A stretch of 15,186 nucleotides of DNA from CAG-307 sp964524125 (GTDB lineage: Bacteria > Bacillota_I > Bacilli_A > Acholeplasmatales > Anaeroplasmataceae), in assembly GCA_964524125.1 (NCBI GenBank), contig CAZGBY010000043.1, positions 1 through 15,186 on the forward strand. Reading direction: 5' to 3'. The position numbers were made by a program, and so were the translations under genes. Shown here piece after piece: positions 14,953 through 15,186 of the stretch. The stretch's first letter is position 1; each line of letters opens with the position of its first letter. A model generated the notes under the pieces. The model did no database searches and was not told the origin of the DNA. It saw only the letters and a program-made list of their open reading frames with translations.

Positions 14953-14980
14953 ATTATATCATAAAATATATGCTTGTCAA
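14953..14980 (-). promoter_or_regulatory. Promoter of rpsP-khpA
   Basis: Perfect TTGACA (14975-14980) and TATAAT (14953-14958), with TGA before the -10 (extended -10) and a 16-bp spacer. The leader is about 30 bases. This is the closest match to consensus in the window, as expected for a ribosomal protein gene. Confidence 0.88.
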
Positions 14981-14997
14981 GTTTTTTTTCTTGACAA
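14974..14997. repeat. Inverted repeat overlapping the rpsP -35
   Basis: TTGTCAAG (14974-14981) and CTTGACAA (14990-14997) are perfect 8-bp arms around eight Ts. The left arm contains the -35. It could be a regulator site or chance duplication of TTGACA; no plus-strand -10 is found at a good distance from the right-hand TTGACA. Confidence 0.5.
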
Positions 14998-15025
14998 AGT
15001 TCTTTTCTTATTGATTTTCTTATTA

Positions 15026-15056
15026 TTTTTTAATAAGATTTCATTTTATTAAAAAA
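15026..15056. repeat. AT-only inverted repeat in the region upstream of rpsP
   Basis: Perfect 11-bp arms (TTTTTTAATAA and its complement) around 9 bp. Being made only of A and T, it is a weak hairpin; it may be the end of the gene that lies beyond the right edge. From here to 15186 I see no coding region or RNA gene, only AT-rich sequence with loose inverted repeats. Confidence 0.4.
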
Positions 15057-15186
15057 GTAAATTGATATGCAGATTTAAATTAAAGCATATTCTACAACTT
15101 TATAAGCTTTATCTATACTTGTTAGAACTTAGTTGTAAATGGTAAAATAAACTTAAAGAAAAAAAGGAATCAATAATTCACAAATT

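Noticed and set aside
15000..15186. tRNA, riboswitch or L-protein leader upstream of rpsP
   Set aside because: Only loose AT-rich inverted repeats are seen, and the region lies upstream of the consensus rpsP promoter, so it is not in that leader.

Overview
This is an AT-rich bacterial chromosome segment from a low-GC Bacillota lineage (Bacilli/Erysipelotrichia-like or an uncultured relative). The evidence is a Bacilli-type S16 protein (rpsP), KhpA, RimM and TrmD, a Firmicutes-style addB-addA pair instead of recBCD, a lipobox lipoprotein, strong GGAGG ribosome-binding sites and many TGn extended -10 promoters. UGA is used as a stop (kinase at 922, addB at 9690), so this is not a code-4 mycoplasma. 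The species cannot be named from the window.

Right part, 5344-14917: core chromosome, mostly on the minus strand. From the right come a consensus promoter, rpsP, khpA and a strong terminator. A flavodoxin-fold NAD(P)H oxidoreductase follows. An APC amino-acid permease lies on the plus strand, with a terminator for each strand between it and the oxidoreductase. Next is a tightly packed minus-strand operon addB-addA-rimM-trmD (14-bp overlap, 2-bp gap, 1-bp overlap). The usual rpsP-khpA-rimM-trmD-rplS cluster is therefore split, and rplS is not seen after trmD.

Left part, 1-5340: an accessory-looking block of separately promoted minus-strand genes. It holds an AAA/DUF4143 ATPase with an upstream array of 34-bp tandem repeats, a lipoprotein of unknown family, a zinc-finger/PD-(D/E)XK nuclease-like protein, and a two-gene HipA-type module. 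In that module a short HipT/CtkA-like kinase without the HipA N-domain is translationally coupled to a protein that seems to join a HipS-like (HipA N-subdomain 1) region to a serine-recombinase-type helix-turn-helix. At the extreme left, an outward consensus promoter with a palindrome in its spacer abuts two 28-bp tandem repeats, possibly an old insertion-sequence end.

The most novel candidate is the HipT-like kinase plus HipS-HTH fusion, which looks like a two-gene, reversed-order version of the three-gene HipBST toxin-antitoxin system. Second is the repeat array in front of the DUF4143 ATPase. Both readings rest on motifs seen by eye; no database search was run.
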